Positions 63,335 to 64,000 of a stretch of 64,000 bases of DNA are shown in pieces (the stretch's first letter is position 1; every line of letters begins with the position of its first letter). The position numbers were made by a program, and so were the translations under genes. The stretch lies in contig OY757947.1 of assembly GCA_963585895.1 (NCBI GenBank), positions 35,592,883 to 35,656,882 of the forward strand, in the 5' to 3' direction. The notes under the pieces were generated by a model, which saw nothing but the letters and a program-made list of their open reading frames with translations, had not been told where the DNA came from and made no database searches. Source of the stretch: Sepioteuthis lessoniana. Lineage: Eukaryota > Mollusca > Cephalopoda > Myopsida > Loliginidae.

Positions 63335-63470
63335 TTTCCTCGTGGCTGAGTGGTAGAATCTTGGATTGGCGTTTGAATCAACCGGGTTTCGATCCCCGCT
63401 TCGGGAATCTAGCCTGTCTAGTCACACCGAAGAGTTCTGATAGAACGAAACAGATCTGTCTGTGGATGAC
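63335..63470 (+). mobile_element. tRNA-headed SINE (third head type)
   Basis: The head TTTCCTCGTGGCTGAGTGG carries an A-box-like TGGCTGAGTGG, and GGGTTTCGATCCCCG is a good B-box match. The body contains CACACCGAAGAGTTCTGATA and ends before a TA-rich tail. The adjacent SINE at 63503 lies in the opposite direction. A real tRNA gene is unlikely: the acceptor arm does not pair and sequence continues into a SINE body. Confidence 0.7.
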
Positions 63471-63502
63471 TATATATATAAGGTTATGTGCATGTCTTTA
63501 TA

Positions 63503-63745
63503 AAAGTAAATTTGTCGACTATAGTCAAGAGTGACCCAAAGCCTTTATTTTCAATAGCTATCACACCGAGGTACATTCTTCCCTGGATTGCTCATCTTTA
63601 CCCTTGATATGTACTTTATAATGCTGAGTATTGAGCAAGGAAACCCATCTACAATTATTATGAGTATTAATAATGACTTGACCGAGGATTGAAACCCAGT
63701 CTCCCGGACCATTGGCAAACACTTTACACACTTGACTAGTAGGCA
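63503..63745 (-). mobile_element. Full-length tRNA-headed SINE, minus strand
   Basis: Reverse complement of the 23603-23864 family. The head at 63745-63675 carries CTAGTCAAGTGTGTAAAGTG (A-box-like) and CTGGGTTTCAATCC (B-box-like), the body has CTCAGCATTATAAAG, and the tail is at 63503. Confidence 0.85.
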
Positions 63746-63749
63746 TATA

Positions 63750-64000
63750 TATATATATATGAATTAAATGCTTAAACAGATCCTTAGTTTTGATATATAT
63801 GGATTTAATTTTATTCTTCCATGTTCATATAATGTAGTGTTTAGCTTCGGATTTCAGGAATGAAACAAATATTCAGTTTATGGATGGTTCTCATACTAAG
63901 TCCGAAAAATAAATTTTAATGACAAGAGAAAATGTATTTAACACACACGCACACACACACACACACACACATATAAACACACAAACATGTATGCATGTAT
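63750..64000. other. Window end, CA microsatellite
   Basis: A CA run lies at 63941-63972. No gene seen. Confidence 0.6.

Noticed and set aside
63335..63745. True tRNA genes at good A and B box matches
   Set aside because: Heads continue into SINE bodies shared with other copies, and acceptor stems and anticodon arms do not fold convincingly.

Overview
This window looks like AT-rich, intron- and repeat-laden animal nuclear DNA. I infer a mollusc, most likely a cephalopod such as an octopus. The basis is the KRAB-less C2H2 zinc-finger arrays repeated locally, several tRNA-headed SINE families (one ending in a TTAC-type tail), a very abundant RTE-like LINE with an (ATG)n tail, degraded Ty3/gypsy elements and many TA/CT/GA microsatellites. 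The species is inference, and no bacterial-style gene organisation is present.

Genes. The only host-type coding sequences I can support are C2H2 zinc-finger loci, about five in 54 kb. They are ZNF1 (5735-6925, minus, 13 good fingers plus one broken), ZNF2 (40719-41822, minus, 11 good fingers, followed by a long stop-ridden finger tail to about 39880), a frameshifted pseudogene (34400-35139, minus), ZNF3 (28059-28748, plus, 6 good fingers) and ZNF4 (58632-59693, plus, 11 good fingers). Each has its coding part in one exon preceded by a recognisable splice acceptor. ZNF1, ZNF2, ZNF3 and the pseudogene share the same acceptor/leader sequence and the same mode of termination (TGA in a finger linker), so they are local paralogs. 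ZNF4 is a more distant relative.

Duplications. A large direct segmental duplication (about 3.7-17.4 kb and 39.0-50.4 kb) carries ZNF1/ZNF2, the RTE LINE downstream of each and several kb of further repeats. Its two copies act as each other's empty-site control. This dates a solo LTR (10847-11649), a decayed mariner (15764-16662) and two SINEs (13723-13851 and 16776-17062) as insertions in the first copy only. A second direct duplication (19760-22030 and 24910-27330) is made of inverted copies of an unnamed dispersed repeat, called R here, with at least 10 recognisable copies or fragments in the window. A large inverted repeat (110-1183 and 3742-5640) sits at the left end.

Layout. 0-5.7 kb: inverted repeat with RTE fragments. 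5.7-12.5 kb: ZNF1, then an RTE LINE interrupted by a SINE-like block and the solo LTR. 12.5-18.6 kb: dispersed repeats, mariner, SINEs. 18.6-27.6 kb: duplicated R-repeat block and SINEs. 27.8-28.8 kb: ZNF3. 29-34.3 kb: repeat remnants and an old RTE copy. 34.4-36.3 kb: ZNF pseudogene and a gag-protease remnant. 36.9-39 kb: R repeat, diverged RTE tail, SINEs. 39-50.4 kb: second copy of the segmental duplication with ZNF2. 52.7-57.6 kb: a gypsy element on the minus strand with two insertions, then SINE and LINE tails. 58.3-59.7 kb: ZNF4. 59.7-64 kb: intergenic DNA, microsatellites, SINEs.

The most unusual signal is in the ZNF2 tail. Six TAG stops lie at exactly 84-bp spacing, one in each successive finger linker, so a nonsense codon seems to have been copied along with the finger unit.
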